DNA of 53,709 nt from Terriglobia bacterium (GTDB lineage: Bacteria; Acidobacteriota; Terriglobia; UBA7540). The position numbers were made by a program, and so were the translations under genes. The notes under the pieces were generated by a model. That model worked only from the letters and a program-made list of their open reading frames with translations. It did no database searches and was not told the origin of the DNA. Below are positions 1 through 9,737 of this stretch, piece after piece. The stretch lies in contig JASHOS010000064.1 of assembly GCA_030040995.1 (NCBI GenBank), forward strand, positions 1-53,709. Reading direction: 5' to 3'. Numbering within the stretch: position 1 is the stretch's first letter; each line of letters begins with the position of its first letter.

Positions 1-912
1 GTGTTTTTCCTGATGTTTTTAGGAGTGGTATCCGGCTGGCTCCAACGCCACGAGCGGTGGGTGGCGCTGCAGGCGGAAAAGAATGCTCCGCACGAGCAGA
101 CGACTTTTTTAGTTCTTCCGCCCGACCTTCAAAGAGAATTGAGAAAGCCCAGAACGAATATCCTCTCCGACAAGAACCGGCTGGCTCAAGGTCGATCCCC
201 CAAGGTGAATCCGAACGGATTGACGATGCCTTACATGCGCGGCAATACCCATTTGCCCAAGCTAGCGGGCGGGTCGCCTCCGCCGAAGCGCATGATCCCC
301 ACGTCTCCCGCGCCCGCCGCTGCGCCTAAAAAGGAGATCGCTCAGCAGCAGAAACCCAATCCGCAGCCTCCCAAGCCGCAAGAGAAGCCGAAAATCATGC
401 TTTCGGACGTGACTCCGCCTCCGGACAACCCGCAGCTCGCGCAGCGTTTGGGAATGGCAACACCGGGCGAAAGCATCCAGCAATCGCTCCAAGATGCGGC
501 CCGTGGGCGAAGCATGGGCACTTTTCCCGGCCCCGGCGACTCGCCCGACCAACTCAATAACCTCAACTCTAATTTCAGCACCTCCGGTCCCATCATCCTG
601 TCGAACACTCGGGGAGTGGATTTTGGCCCGTATTTAGCCCAGATTCTGGCGATCGTGAGGGAGAATTGGTACGCTGTGATTCCAGAATCCGCGCGCCTTG
701 GCGAAAAAGGAGAAGTCTCGCTGGTTTTTGATATTCAGAAGGATGGCTCCGTGCCGAAAGTGGAGTTGGTCAGCTCTTCTGGCAAGCGTCCTTTGGATCT
801 TGCAGCTATTGCGAGCATCCGCGCCTCGATTCCGTTTCCACCTCTCCCGTCTGAGTTCACCGGCAATCATCTGCTGCTACAGTTTAACTACTTCTATAAC
901 GAGACCCCTTGA
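1..912 (+). CDS. TonB-like energy transducer protein (probably 5'-truncated by the window)
   Basis: The protein has a hydrophobic segment at its very start (about residues 2-13), a long proline/lysine-rich linker (about residues 75-150) and a C-terminal region (about 205-300) with the spacing of a TonB C-terminal domain: a helix before a Val-Ser-Leu-Val-Phe strand, a KDGSV turn and a final hydrophobic strand. TonB proteins couple the inner-membrane proton gradient to outer-membrane receptors. The frame is open from base 1 and the GTG there may be internal, so the true N-terminus, with the rest of the membrane anchor, may lie upstream. The class (TonB, TolA or a periplasmic TonB-box protein) cannot be settled from this sequence. 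It lies 58 bp before miaA on the same strand. Confidence 0.7.
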   Translation: MFFLMFLGVVSGWLQRHERWVALQAEKNAPHEQTTFLVLPPDLQRELRKPRTNILSDKNRLAQGRSPKVNPNGLTMPYMRGNTHLPKLAGGSPPPKRMIPTSPAPAAAPKKEIAQQQKPNPQPPKPQEKPKIMLSDVTPPPDNPQLAQRLGMATPGESIQQSLQDAARGRSMGTFPGPGDSPDQLNNLNSNFSTSGPIILSNTRGVDFGPYLAQILAIVRENWYAVIPESARLGEKGEVSLVFDIQKDGSVPKVELVSSSGKRPLDLAAIASIRASIPFPPLPSEFTGNHLLLQFNYFYNETP

Positions 913-970
913 ACCACTTCGACCGGCTGGTTAAAATTCAAACCAAGCGGAGGATCGCCTCCCGTTAAGT

Positions 971-2101
971 ATGCATAGCTTTCCAGGCTGCTCGCTCTCC
1001 TTCAATGATCAACCGGAGACGTCCTCTCAAGCTGCCCCGGCCCTCTCGCAACCAGCTCTTGGGAGGGCTGCTGATTCTTGGGCTGATCCTGTTTCTGTTG
1101 TTGATCAGCACGCTCCGGGACTGCCGGCGCCAGGGGAACAACGCGCCGCCTATCCTTTATTGGCTATTGCCGGTCCGACGGGCTCAGGGAAATCTGCGCT
1201 TGCCCTTTACCTTGCCACACTTCTCTACGGTGAAATCATCAACTATGATTCCATCCAGATTTACCGCGGCTTCGATATCGGATCCGGCAAGCTCCCGCGG
1301 GAAGACCGTCTTCGCGCCCCACACCACCTCATCGGCATCCTGCAGCCCTGCCAGACGATGACGGCCGGTCACTATCGCCGCTTGGCTCTGGAAGCGTTGG
1401 AAGGAATACGCCGCCGGAACAAATTGCCGGTGCTGGTAGGCGGCACAGGATTTTACCTCCGCAGTTTGCTTGATGGTCTCTTTGAAGGGCCACGGCGCTC
1501 GGAAGCCCTACGCTTGCGTCTGCGGAGAACGGAAGGGCGCCGGGGAAAGCGATTTCTCCACGCTCTTCTGAGCCGGATGGATCCCGCGGCGGCATCGCGG
1601 ATTCATCCCCACGATGTTCAGAAGGTCATCCGCGCCGTCGAGATTTGCGTTTTGGCGGGAAAGCCGGTTTCGGCGTTGCACCGCGCTGGCAAACCCGCTC
1701 TCCAAGGCTATTGTATCTTCAAGGCCGGTCTTAATCCCGGGCGCGCCGAACTGCATCGGCGCATCAATGAGAGAGTCGAATCCATGTTCGCGTCAGGGCT
1801 GGTGCCGGAAGTTGAAGCTCTGTTGGCCGATTATGCCAGTTCCCTCGACGAGGATACCGGACCGCTGGGCGCGCTCGGATACCGCCAAGTGCGCCGCCTG
1901 CTGAGAGGTGAGATCAACCTGGCCGAAGCGCGGCTCGATACCCAGGCGGCCACTCGCCGCTACGCCAAGCGGCAGATGACGTGGTTTCGCCGGGAACCTG
2001 GCATGACTTGGTTTAGCGGCTTCGGCGATGATCCGCTGGTTCAGACTCAGGTGGCGGCTTGGGTGAAGGGCGTGCTGTCCGCGACGGATTTCCGCTGGTG
2101 A
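971..2101 (+). CDS. miaA: tRNA dimethylallyltransferase MiaA
   Basis: MiaA transfers a dimethylallyl group to A37 of tRNAs that read UNN codons. Visible family motifs are the P-loop GPTGSGKS (residues 68-75), the [15 protein letters not shown] block, [15 protein letters not shown], and the C-terminal [13 protein letters not shown] block. At 376 residues it is about 60 longer than usual. The excess is all N-terminal, before the P-loop, and is low-complexity rather than MiaA-like. No ATG or GTG lies close to the P-loop, so the start is uncertain (TTG at 1160 would be too short). The same bases in another frame encode a convincing membrane segment (see findings). It is followed by hfq and hflX, the classic miaA-hfq-hflX order. 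Confidence 0.93.
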   Translation: MHSFPGCSLSFNDQPETSSQAAPALSQPALGRAADSWADPVSVVDQHAPGLPAPGEQRAAYPLLAIAGPTGSGKSALALYLATLLYGEIINYDSIQIYRGFDIGSGKLPREDRLRAPHHLIGILQPCQTMTAGHYRRLALEALEGIRRRNKLPVLVGGTGFYLRSLLDGLFEGPRRSEALRLRLRRTEGRRGKRFLHALLSRMDPAAASRIHPHDVQKVIRAVEICVLAGKPVSALHRAGKPALQGYCIFKAGLNPGRAELHRRINERVESMFASGLVPEVEALLADYASSLDEDTGPLGALGYRQVRRLLRGEINLAEARLDTQAATRRYAKRQMTWFRREPGMTWFSGFGDDPLVQTQVAAWVKGVLSATDFRW

Positions 2102-2135
2102 GTTTGGCATTCGCTTTCCAGAGAGAGGATCGAAT

Positions 2136-2414
2136 ATGAGCAATTCTGGAAATATGAAGAAGGACTTTCCGGACAAAGCGTCGCAGAATATCCAAGAAAG
2201 CTTTCTTAACAATGCCCGGAGGGAAAAATCCCCGGTCACAATCTACCTTTTGAGCGGCGTCAAGCTCACCGGCCGCATCCGCAGCTTTGATAAATTTTCG
2301 CTGATCCTCGAAAGCGGCCATCAGGAACAGCTCATTTTCAAGCACGCCATTTCCACCGTGGCCGCCGCGCGCGCCGCGCCGGCCCTTCCCACACCTTCAG
2401 AAACGGAGACGTAG
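2136..2414 (+). CDS. hfq: RNA chaperone Hfq
   Basis: A 92-residue Sm-like protein that forms a hexameric ring and pairs small RNAs with mRNAs. The Sm1 stretch (about residues 18-60, with [15 protein letters not shown] and the FDKFSLIL strand) and the Sm2 signature FKHAISTV (the family's YKHAIST) are both present. A short Ala/Pro-rich tail follows. An AGAGGA ribosome-binding site lies 6 bases before the ATG. It sits 34 bp after miaA and 4 bp before hflX, so it is almost certainly co-transcribed with both. Confidence 0.97.
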   Translation: MSNSGNMKKDFPDKASQNIQESFLNNARREKSPVTIYLLSGVKLTGRIRSFDKFSLILESGHQEQLIFKHAISTVAAARAAPALPTPSETET

Positions 2415-2418
2415 GCTT

Positions 2419-3714
2419 TTGGCCGCAAGCGAAAAGGTCTACCTGGCCGATTGGATCCCGAGCCGCCGAGCCACAGCGGCGGCGGAACAACCTCCTTTCG
2501 ATGCGGCTGAAGACGCCCTCGAGGAGCTCCGCGATCTCGCGATCAGCACTGGTGCCCAGGTAACCGGATCCCTCACCCAGCGATCCCCCGTGCGCGACCC
2601 CGCCACCCTGATCGGCCGCGGCAAGGTAGCGGAGCTTCGCGCCGCCGCGCACGCGCAAGGCGCTCAGTGCGTGGTGTTCAATTGCGACCTCACGCCCACC
2701 CAATTGCGCAACCTTGAAGATGCGCTGGGATTGAAAGTGCTCGACCGGACGCAACTGATCCTGGATATCTTCGCGCGCCGCGCCCAAACACGGGAAGGCA
2801 AACTGCAAGTCGAGCTTGCGCAGCTTACCTATCTGTTGCCGCGCCTTGCAGGACGCGGGAAAACCCTTTCGCGGCTTGGAGGGGGGATCGGGACGCGCGG
2901 TCCGGGCGAGCAGCAATTGGAAGTTGACCGCCGGCGTGCGCGCGCCCGCATTCAGAGCTTGAAGCAGGCGCTCGAGCGGGTTCGTTCCCAAAGGTCGCTC
3001 CACCGCTCTCAACGGCAGCATCAGGACTTTTTGACCGTCGCGCTGGTCGGGTACACGAACGCCGGCAAATCGACCTTATTCAATGCTTTGACCGGCGCGC
3101 GGACCGCCGCTTCCGCCCGGATGTTTGCCACGCTCGACCCAACCATCCGCTCAGTGGCGCTCCAATCGCGGCGCAAGGCGCTCCTCTCTGATACGGTCGG
3201 ATTCATCCGCCACCTGCCCCCTCATCTCATTGCTGCTTTCCGCGCGACGCTTGAAGAACTCGATACCGCCGCCCTGCTGCTCCACGTGACCGACTCCTCA
3301 CACTCGGACAACGCCCGCCATGACCGGGCGGTCACCGATTTGCTAGAAAGCTTGGGGCTTGCCGCAAAACCCCGCCTGCACGTGTGGAACAAAATCGACC
3401 TTGTTCCTGAGTCGGCGCTGCGCCGCATCCCGCGAGAGCCAGGTGATGTTCTTGTCTCGGGGCGCACCGGCTTTGGCGTCGACGATCTTCTGCGCAAGAT
3501 CGATCAGGCTCTCAACGTTGATCCGCTCGTCGAAACCAGTTTCGAGTTTTCTCCCGACGATGCTCGCGGGATTGCGCTGTTGCACCGCTCGGCAACTGTG
3601 CTTTCCAGCCGGCTCAGCGACCATCGTGTTGTGGTGCGCGTCCTGGTTCCGGAGTCTCTTCGCGTCCGGCTCGCATCTGCTCTCCGAACCGCACGCGCCA
3701 CCGAACCGGAGTAG
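2419..3714 (+). CDS. hflX: Ribosome-associated GTPase HflX
   Basis: HflX is a GTPase that binds the 50S subunit and rescues or splits stalled ribosomes. The order is an N-terminal HflX domain, a glycine-rich linker (RLGGGIGTRGPGE, about residues 153-165), a coiled-coil stretch, then the G domain: G1 GYTNAGKST (about 211), G3 DTVGFIRHLP, G4 NKID. Length (431) is normal. It begins at a TTG only 4 bp after the hfq stop codon, which indicates translational coupling. The window has no hflK/hflC downstream. Confidence 0.95.
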   Translation: MAASEKVYLADWIPSRRATAAAEQPPFDAAEDALEELRDLAISTGAQVTGSLTQRSPVRDPATLIGRGKVAELRAAAHAQGAQCVVFNCDLTPTQLRNLEDALGLKVLDRTQLILDIFARRAQTREGKLQVELAQLTYLLPRLAGRGKTLSRLGGGIGTRGPGEQQLEVDRRRARARIQSLKQALERVRSQRSLHRSQRQHQDFLTVALVGYTNAGKSTLFNALTGARTAASARMFATLDPTIRSVALQSRRKALLSDTVGFIRHLPPHLIAAFRATLEELDTAALLLHVTDSSHSDNARHDRAVTDLLESLGLAAKPRLHVWNKIDLVPESALRRIPREPGDVLVSGRTGFGVDDLLRKIDQALNVDPLVETSFEFSPDDARGIALLHRSATVLSSRLSDHRVVVRVLVPESLRVRLASALRTARATEPE

Positions 3715-4129
3715 TTTTTCCAGCGTTTCCGCGGCTTTCAGGGCTGTGGAAAACAATGTGCAAAAGTCGCCCGGCGGTTTTCGAAGCGAGAATGCCGGCC
3801 GCGTTTAATAATCGTAGATGACACCCTGGTAAACGATTTTAGTGGTCTATCTTCAGCAACTTAGCAACGACCCTTAACAAGGGCGTAACAGGCCGCCTCC
3901 GTTGGCAGGTATTAAACCGTGGTTACATCCACCTGGAGTTTTGCACAATCGTGGTGCAATGAGCCGCGACCAGACCTAGCCCCTGGCGCTTACCCGAAGG
4001 GCTTAAAATTTGGCCCGGAGACGCTCCGGCTACGTAGCTAGCCTAGCTTGGCGGCGCGCACGGGAAAGACGCCAGAGGCGAAAGCTTCTGAGCTTTGAGG
4101 CTTCGCGCAACTTACATGGAGATCCAACT
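3715..4129. other. Intergenic region after hflX without a recognisable gene
   Basis: This holds no convincing reading frame. Just after hflX, TTTTTCCAGC and GCTGTGGAAAAC (3715-3753) form an imperfect inverted repeat that could act as a terminator. At 3941-3959 a perfect 6-bp inverted repeat (TTGCAC, 7-bp spacer, GTGCAA) looks like an operator or a small hairpin. The last ~130 bases before the HAD gene contain several short G+C-rich hairpins. No tRNA, SRP RNA or other known RNA was recognised. Confidence 0.4.
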
Positions 4130-4831
4130 TTGACCGGAAAATCATCCTCTCTGCCGGCCGCCGCTATTTTCGATATGGATGGCGTTTTGGTAGACAGCAA
4201 CCCTTTTCATTTACGCAAGTGGGTAAAACTGCTGCGTGAACGGAACGTTGCCTACAACGCGGGGGACCTTCCCTTACAGCTTTTTGGACAGCGTAACGAT
4301 GTTGCCTTCCGCTTCTTCTTTGGAGCGGACTTGAGTGAAGAGGAAGTGCGGCGGATGGGCGAGGTTCTGGAGGAACACTTCCGGCGCGATTTCAAGCCTC
4401 ACGCGCGGCCCTTACCCGGGTTGGAAGCTCTCCTCCGCTGCCTGCAGGCTGCGAACATTCCCATGGCCGTCGCCAGTTCGGCGACGCGCCCGAATATAGA
4501 ATTCATCGTGGAGGCTTTGCAATTCCGTCCCTTCTTCCGCAGTTTGATCAGCGGCGAGGATGTTCAACGGCCCAAGCCAGACCCTGAGATTTATCTCAAA
4601 TCTGCCGACGCGCTCGCTGTTAATCCTGAAGTGTGCGTGGCGTTTGAGGATTCATTTGTAGGCATCGAAGCCGTGAAAGCGGCGGGCATAAAGTGCGTGG
4701 CGATTGCTTCCACATTTTCCATTGCGGATCTGCGCAGCCAAACCTCGGCTGACCTGGTCGTTAGGGATTTTACCGAATTAACGCTGGAAGTCCTTCAGCG
4801 CCTGTTTGACGGTCGCGATGGAATTTTGTGA
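4130..4831 (+). CDS. HAD-superfamily hydrolase, beta-phosphoglucomutase/phosphatase-like
   Basis: A 233-residue HAD enzyme of the capped DhaA-like/beta-PGM subgroup. Motif I is FDMDGVLVDSN with the two catalytic aspartates at residues 15 and 17. Motif II is the VASSA serine, motif III the lysine in RPKPDPEIY, and motif IV the FEDS acidic patch followed by the usual GIEAVKAAGI. The alpha-helical cap lies between motifs I and II. The frame stays open upstream to 4010, but TTG 4130 is preferred because GGAGAT sits 6-7 bases before it and translation then begins just ahead of motif I. The substrate (sugar phosphate, phosphoglycolate or other) cannot be told from sequence. Confidence 0.85.
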   Translation: MTGKSSSLPAAAIFDMDGVLVDSNPFHLRKWVKLLRERNVAYNAGDLPLQLFGQRNDVAFRFFFGADLSEEEVRRMGEVLEEHFRRDFKPHARPLPGLEALLRCLQAANIPMAVASSATRPNIEFIVEALQFRPFFRSLISGEDVQRPKPDPEIYLKSADALAVNPEVCVAFEDSFVGIEAVKAAGIKCVAIASTFSIADLRSQTSADLVVRDFTELTLEVLQRLFDGRDGIL

Positions 4832-4865
4832 ATCTGATAGGGGCTTTCATCATGGCTCCCGTGTT

Positions 4866-5162
4866 TCACTTCTGGTGCCTGGGCATGTGTTCGCGCAAGA
4901 CTTCGTTGATGCGTGTCTGCCAGCCCTTGCCTTGCTGCCGGTAAGCTTCGAGCACGTCCGGGTCAATGCGGAGGGTCTGGTTGACGTTGCGGTCTTCCTT
5001 CGGCAGCCGGCTCCGGCGGGGGCGTAAAAGCTCCTGGGTGGCCCGCTCCCCTATATGCCTGGGGAGCATCTCGGCGGCGGGCCGAGCCTTCCGGAAGTCC
5101 TCACACGTCCATTCGGGGTTGTCGTCATCAATGCGTTCGGGGTCGGGCTTTCTCGTCTTCAT
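4866..5162 (-). CDS. brnA: BrnA-type antitoxin
   Basis: A 98-residue protein, hydrophilic in its first two thirds, with a C-terminal NQTLRIDPDVLEAYRQQGKGWQTRINEVLREH segment: the ribbon-helix-helix DNA-binding fold found at the C-terminus of BrnA antitoxins. BrnA binds and neutralises BrnT and represses the operon. The frame extends further upstream, but the internal ATG at 5162 gives the natural N-terminus (MKTRKPD). Its start overlaps the end of the toxin gene by 35 bp, as is common for brnT-brnA pairs. It converges with the HAD gene, leaving only 34 bp between them. Confidence 0.85.
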   Translation of the reverse strand: MKTRKPDPERIDDDNPEWTCEDFRKARPAAEMLPRHIGERATQELLRPRRSRLPKEDRNVNQTLRIDPDVLEAYRQQGKGWQTRINEVLREHMPRHQK

Positions 5163-5415
5163 AGAGTACTTCCTCTCTTCGGTTGGCTTTCCCGAAGCTG
5201 ATGACGCGCAGGTCTTCGTCGCGAGGCACGACCACGACGGCATGTAAGCGCCCGTCCAGAAGGGCTAATATGCGTAAGCGAGTCTCGCCGTAGTCGCGCC
5301 GGGTGTCTTCCCGCACGAGTGCGCTGTCCCATTCAAGGTCGGCTACGCGCTCGAACGAAAGGCCGCGCTCGGCAATGTTCCTTTCATTCTTGGCGGGGTC
5401 GAACGTGATGGGCAT
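5128..5415 (-). CDS. brnT: BrnT-type ribonuclease toxin
   Basis: A 95-residue protein that matches the BrnT pattern throughout: the N-terminal FDPAKNERNIAERGLSFE block (family DxxKxxxNxxKHGVSFE), a middle Asp/Arg-rich region with RLRILALLDGR, and the C-terminal strand RVISFGKANRREEVLYE (family RIISARxAxxxERxxYE). BrnT is an RNase that inhibits translation. It is encoded upstream of, and overlaps, the antitoxin gene. The pair stands alone between a HAD gene and acs and looks like a single-module insertion into housekeeping DNA. Confidence 0.88.
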   Translation of the reverse strand: MPITFDPAKNERNIAERGLSFERVADLEWDSALVREDTRRDYGETRLRILALLDGRLHAVVVVPRDEDLRVISFGKANRREEVLYEDEKARPRTH

Positions 5416-5514
5416 GATTTACCGCCGCAGAAAAAAGCGGCGGAGTCAGCAATATTAGCAGTGGCCACAAATTGCGTGGAGAAACTCGAAAGCTCGCCGC
5501 GGCTACCGCCCCGG

Positions 5515-7491
5515 TCAATCGACCAATCCCTCCTCTTCATACTGATGTTTGAGCTTGGCGATTAAGGCGGGGTCTGCAAGCGTGGTCGTATCTCCCAGCA
5601 CGCGGCCTTCGGCGATGTCCCTCAAAAGTCGGCGCATGATTTTGGCGCTGCGAGTCTTAGGCAATTCAGACGTAAAGAAAATATCGTCGGGGCGCGCCAG
5701 AGCGCCAATTTTGCGAGCCACGTGTTCCCGCAACTCTTTTTTGAGGTTTTCACTTGGATTAATTCCCTCCTTCAAAGTGACGAAGCCCGCGATTCCCTGC
5801 CCCTTCACTTCGTGAGTCTTGCCGATCACGGCCGCCTCAGCGACCGAGGGATGGTCCACCAGCGCGCTTTCCACTTCGAAAGTGGCGATTCGATGGCCGG
5901 AGACATTCATAACGTCGTCAACGCGGCCCAGGAGCCAGATATAGCCGTCCGCATCGACCTTAGCTCCGTCGCCGGTAAGATATTTCCCGGGATATCTCGA
6001 CCAATATTGCCGCTCGTACCGCTCGGGATCGCCATAAATGGTGCGGAACATCGCCGGCCAGGGGCGCGTCAGTACAAGGTAGCCGCCGTTGCCGGGTCCA
6101 ACAGGCCGGCCTTTTTCATCGAGCACTTCGGCCTGAACGCCGGGGAAGGGCTTCGTGGCGGAGCCGGGCTTCGTCGCCGTAAGGCCCGGCAGGGGAGAAA
6201 CCATGATCATCCCCGTTTCCGTCTGCCACCATGTATCGACAATGGGACAGCGTTCCTTTCCAATGTGTCTGTGGTACCAGACCCAGGCTTCCGGGTTGAT
6301 CGGCTCTCCTACCGTGCCGAGCAGGCGGAGCGAGGAAAGATCATGCTTGGCGGGCCATTCAGGTCCCCAGCGCATAAAGGTACGAATCGCTGTCGGCGCC
6401 GTGTATAAAACGTTCACGCCGTATTTTGCGACGATCTCCCAGAACCTTCCGCGGTCGGGATAATCCGGGCTGCCTTCGTAAATGAGACTGGTTGAGCCAT
6501 TCGCCAGTGGACCATAAACGATGTAGGAATGGCCTGTGACCCAGCCGATATCCGCCGTACACCAGTAGACGTCGGACTCCTTGACGTCGAAGATAGTGCG
6601 ATGGGTCGCCGAGACGCCAAGCAGGTAGCCGGCCGAAGTGTGGACGACGCCCTTCGGCTTGCCGGTCGTTCCGCTGGTGTACAGGATGTACAAGATATCT
6701 TCGGAGTCCATCGGCTCGGCGTCGCAATCGCCGGAAGCGCGTTCCACCAGGTCGTGCCACCACACGTCCCGCCCTGGCCGCATGGGACAAGGGCTCTTTT
6801 CGCCCGTACGCTTAACGACGATTGCCTTTTCAATACTCGGACAGCCTTCGAGAGCCTCGTCGGCATTGGATTTCAATGGCACCACATTACCGCGGCGCCA
6901 TGCCCCATCCGCCGTGATGAGAACCTTGGCCTGAGCGTCATTAATCCTTTCGCGCAGAGACTCGGCGGAGAACCCTCCAAAAACAACACTGTGCGGCGCC
7001 CCAATTTTTGCGCAAGCCAGCAAGGCGATGGGCAGCTCCGGCGTCATTCCCATGTAAATAGCAACCCGATCCCCTTTTCTAACTCCGATCGACTTGAGCG
7101 CGTTCGCGCACTTGTTGACTTCACGCTGCAGCATCCCGAACGTCAGCACTCGGGAATCTCCGGGCTCGCCCTCCCAGATGAGAGCGGCTTTATTGCGGCG
7201 CGAGGAGGCGGCGTGGCGGTCCACGCAGTTGTAGGCCACATTCAGCTTTCCGCCCGCAAACCACTTGGCCCACGGAGCTTTCCACTCCAGCACGTTATCC
7301 CATTTTTTGAACCAGTCGAGGCGCTCAGCTTCCGCCGCCCAGAATCGCTCGAGATCCTGGCGCGCCAAGTCATAAACTGACGGGTTGTCCCAATTCGCTT
7401 GCCGGCAAAACTCATCCAAAGGCGGGTACAGCCGCGTTTCTTCGAGTAGCGCCTCAAAGTTTTCGCTTTCAATTGCTGCCGGGTCAGACAT
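5515..7491 (-). CDS. acs: Acetyl-coenzyme A synthetase (AMP-forming)
   Basis: Acs activates acetate to acetyl-CoA through acetyl-AMP. At 658 residues it is full length. It shows the N-terminal ACAS domain (about 25-85), the adenylation P-loop [14 protein letters not shown], the [12 protein letters not shown] block that binds acetyl/AMP, the [14 protein letters not shown] hinge, and the C-terminal [11 protein letters not shown], whose lysine is the catalytic residue and the usual acetylation switch. It stands as a single gene. The start ATG at 7491 has an AGGAGG-like site a few bases upstream. Together with glcF it suggests use of C2 compounds. Confidence 0.97.
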   Translation of the reverse strand: MSDPAAIESENFEALLEETRLYPPLDEFCRQANWDNPSVYDLARQDLERFWAAEAERLDWFKKWDNVLEWKAPWAKWFAGGKLNVAYNCVDRHAASSRRNKAALIWEGEPGDSRVLTFGMLQREVNKCANALKSIGVRKGDRVAIYMGMTPELPIALLACAKIGAPHSVVFGGFSAESLRERINDAQAKVLITADGAWRRGNVVPLKSNADEALEGCPSIEKAIVVKRTGEKSPCPMRPGRDVWWHDLVERASGDCDAEPMDSEDILYILYTSGTTGKPKGVVHTSAGYLLGVSATHRTIFDVKESDVYWCTADIGWVTGHSYIVYGPLANGSTSLIYEGSPDYPDRGRFWEIVAKYGVNVLYTAPTAIRTFMRWGPEWPAKHDLSSLRLLGTVGEPINPEAWVWYHRHIGKERCPIVDTWWQTETGMIMVSPLPGLTATKPGSATKPFPGVQAEVLDEKGRPVGPGNGGYLVLTRPWPAMFRTIYGDPERYERQYWSRYPGKYLTGDGAKVDADGYIWLLGRVDDVMNVSGHRIATFEVESALVDHPSVAEAAVIGKTHEVKGQGIAGFVTLKEGINPSENLKKELREHVARKIGALARPDDIFFTSELPKTRSAKIMRRLLRDIAEGRVLGDTTTLADPALIAKLKHQYEEEGLVD

Positions 7492-7738
7492 GCGTTAGCC
7501 TCCTTCGTTCAAAAGGTGAGAATGAACCCGAACCTTATTCCGGCCTCGAAAGGGGCCGCGCCGTGAATAGCCCCGCTGGGCGGGATGCAACCTACGGAAA
7601 CATGGCGATCACCAAAGAATGGCACGCCCTTTAAAGCTGCCAGCCAAGGTCGATCGGTCTGCAAGCGCCTGCGGCCAGACAAGGCCCGGAGGGCCGAAAT
7701 ATCATAGCCCAGGGCGACAGCCCTGGGTCAGGGTGATC

Positions 7739-7890
7739 CCCTCACCCCCGACCCTCTCCCGCTTGCGGGAGAGGGGGGACCGCGAAGCGGTGGGTGAGGG
7801 CGCAGCGCCGGGCCTGCGCCCACCGAAGGTCGCTTACGCTCCAGAGCTTCAGCGACGGAGCGGCTCCTGCCCGCGGGCCGGGTGAGGGGC
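7739..7890. repeat. Dispersed G+C-rich intergenic repeat, copy 1
   Basis: The left part contains CTCTCCCGCTTGCGGGAGAG, an almost perfect hairpin. The right part (about 7797-7890) is nearly identical, in reverse complement, to 22504-22592 over roughly 80 bases, and its end resembles 43229-43262. All three sites are between genes. Confidence 0.7.
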
Positions 7891-8105
7891 AATCAAAAGC
7901 TTGCCAAAAAACAAGCGTTCGTGACCTAGCAATGCAAGCGCGGACTTGTTTTGTAAGTCCGCGATTTTCCGTGGTCCGGGCTTGGCCGCCGCAGGGCAAC
8001 ACCGCGCGGCCTTGCGGCCGCAACCAAACCGAACGGAAACCCCACCCTCGCCCCCAACCCTGTAAGGTCGCGACCTCTTGTCTTCTTGGCAACCTTTTTG
8101 GCGCC

Positions 8106-8206
8106 TGTCATTCTGAGCGCGGCGAAGAATCTCCGTATTTCGTTCTACTTTAGAAACACAGGGATTCTTCGTTCGCTGCGCTCACTCAGAATGACAGTCT
8201 CCGTTG
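8106..8206. repeat. Inverted-repeat element with TGTCATTCTGAG termini
   Basis: The ends are TGTCATTCTGAGCG and its near-complement (CTCAGAATGACA), with GAAGAATC / GATTCTTCG continuing the pairing inward, so about 30 bp on each side can pair. It is a MITE-like or REP-like element of a type common between genes in soil bacteria. No coding content. Confidence 0.7.
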
Positions 8207-8327
8207 GTTGTGGCCACCATGTCGCGCTGCGTTTCGGGTGTCATCCGTTCTTACTGAAAGCTGACTGCTGAGAGCTGTGAGGCCGCGCGCTACTATCCTT
8301 CGCCCAGGGCTCTGATATTTCGCCCCT

Positions 8328-9737
8328 TCAGGCTTTCTCTGGCCGGACGCTCTTGCCTAGCTGGTAGGCCTCGTCCAGCAATTCAACCACGTGAATGACC
8401 CGGCGATTCGGGCGCTCGCTCGCCGTGACGCCGGCGCGAAGCTGCAGAAGGCAGCCGGGATTCGCGGTGAGAATCCAATCCGCTTTCGTTTCATCGACGC
8501 GGCGCATTTTGCTTGCTAGAAGCTGGGACGCCATTTCGGAGTGCACCACGTTGTAAATGCCAGCGCTGCCACAGCAGACTTCCGCCTCTTTCAACTCGAC
8601 CAACCTGACGCCTGGGACCGCCGCGATCAAACGGCGCGGCGCCGACCGGATTCGCTGCGCGTGCCCCAGATGGCAGGGGTCTTGATAAGTGACGCATGCG
8701 TCGAGTGAGCCGAGCTCCGGGTTCAATTCGATCTCAGCCAGGAACTCCGTCACATCTTTTACTTTGGCGCTGAACGCCCGCGCCGATTCATAATGCTCGC
8801 GTTGCTCGTACTCGAAAAGCTGGTCATATTCCTTCAGGACGGAGCCGCAACCGGCCGCATTGGTAATGATAGCGTCGAAGCCACCGTTTTGAAATGCGCG
8901 GATGTTTTCGAGCGCCAACGTCCGGGCCAGGTCCCGCAGACCCGCATGGACGTGAAGCGCGCCGCAACACCCTTGGCCCGCAGGTATTGCTACTTCGCAA
9001 CCATTGCGCGTCAGCACCCGCACGGTGGCTTCATTAAGCCGGGCGAAGGCAAGGTTGCCGATACAACCGGCGATGAACGCCACTCGGAAGCGGCGGACTC
9101 CTTGAGCCGGAAAAACCTTTCCAACTTCCGGCGTGAAAAACGGGGTTTCCATGCGCGGGGACAGCCGGGCCGCCGTCGCAAGTTTTCGAGACACCAGATT
9201 GAGAACCCCCGAACCCGTGACGAGCCGTTCGAGGCCGCACCGCTGATAAATCCGCAACAACTTGCCTAGCTGTTCGAGCCGCCAGGGGTGGGCAAGAACA
9301 CCGGAGAGAAAAAAGCGACGCAGCAGCGCACCGGCAGAAGGACGGCGATAATACTTCTCGATTTGCCCGCGAGCGGCTTCGACAAGGCGGCCATATTCCA
9401 CGCCCGAGGGGCAGGCAGTCTCACAGGCGCGGCAGTCGAGGCAGAGATCAATATGCTGTACGAAGCTCTTATCGAGGGGCAGGCGGCCGCGGTCCACTTG
9501 AATCATTTGGTAGATGCGGCCACGCGGGGAATCCATTTCCAGGCCCAGTTCGCGGTAGGTGGGGCACGCGTTCAGGCACAGGCCACAATGTACACACTTC
9601 GAATACTCCTCCCAACGCGGAGCCTCGCCGGGACCATAGCCGGCCACGGGTTTTCCCGTTGGCCCGGTAGGCTCTCCAGTTCCGTCTCCACCTTCTCCAA
9701 GCTTCGCCGTCACCGTTGTAATGACTTCCTGACTCAT
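8328..9737 (-). CDS. glcF: Glycolate oxidase iron-sulfur subunit (GlcF-type)
   Basis: A 469-residue soluble Fe-S electron carrier of the GlcF/LutA class. Two 4Fe-4S motifs lie at residues 48-59 (CVHCGLCLNACP) and 99-110 (CLDCRACETACP). Two cysteine-rich CCG domains follow, with GCCGALHVHAG and CCGSAGIYN. This is the layout of GlcF, which passes electrons from the flavin subunits that oxidise glycolate. No glcD or glcE is adjacent, so the partners must be elsewhere or upstream on the minus strand beyond the repeats. The frame extends to 9818, but those extra codons are made of the 73-bp tandem repeat, so the ATG at 9737 is chosen. Confidence 0.9.
   Translation of the reverse strand: MSQEVITTVTAKLGEGGDGTGEPTGPTGKPVAGYGPGEAPRWEEYSKCVHCGLCLNACPTYRELGLEMDSPRGRIYQMIQVDRGRLPLDKSFVQHIDLCLDCRACETACPSGVEYGRLVEAARGQIEKYYRRPSAGALLRRFFLSGVLAHPWRLEQLGKLLRIYQRCGLERLVTGSGVLNLVSRKLATAARLSPRMETPFFTPEVGKVFPAQGVRRFRVAFIAGCIGNLAFARLNEATVRVLTRNGCEVAIPAGQGCCGALHVHAGLRDLARTLALENIRAFQNGGFDAIITNAAGCGSVLKEYDQLFEYEQREHYESARAFSAKVKDVTEFLAEIELNPELGSLDACVTYQDPCHLGHAQRIRSAPRRLIAAVPGVRLVELKEAEVCCGSAGIYNVVHSEMASQLLASKMRRVDETKADWILTANPGCLLQLRAGVTASERPNRRVIHVVELLDEAYQLGKSVRPEKA

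Larger units (their letters stand above)
7492..8327. other. Repeat-rich intergenic region between acs and glcF
   Basis: About 0.84 kb without a credible gene. It is built mostly from palindromic and dispersed repeats: hairpins around 7690-7735, a G+C-rich block at 7739-7890 shared with two other intergenic sites, and a long inverted repeat at 8106-8206. The reading frames here on both strands are Arg/Pro/Gly-rich and follow the repeats, so they are not called as genes. Confidence 0.5.

Noticed and set aside
3961-4129. Possible tRNA or structured RNA before the HAD gene
   Set aside because: Several short hairpins are present but no cloverleaf, conserved T-loop or other RNA signature could be found.
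6529-7380. Plus-strand frame opposite acs
   Set aside because: Acs is clearly complete on the minus strand. The antisense frame has no start signal or family features.
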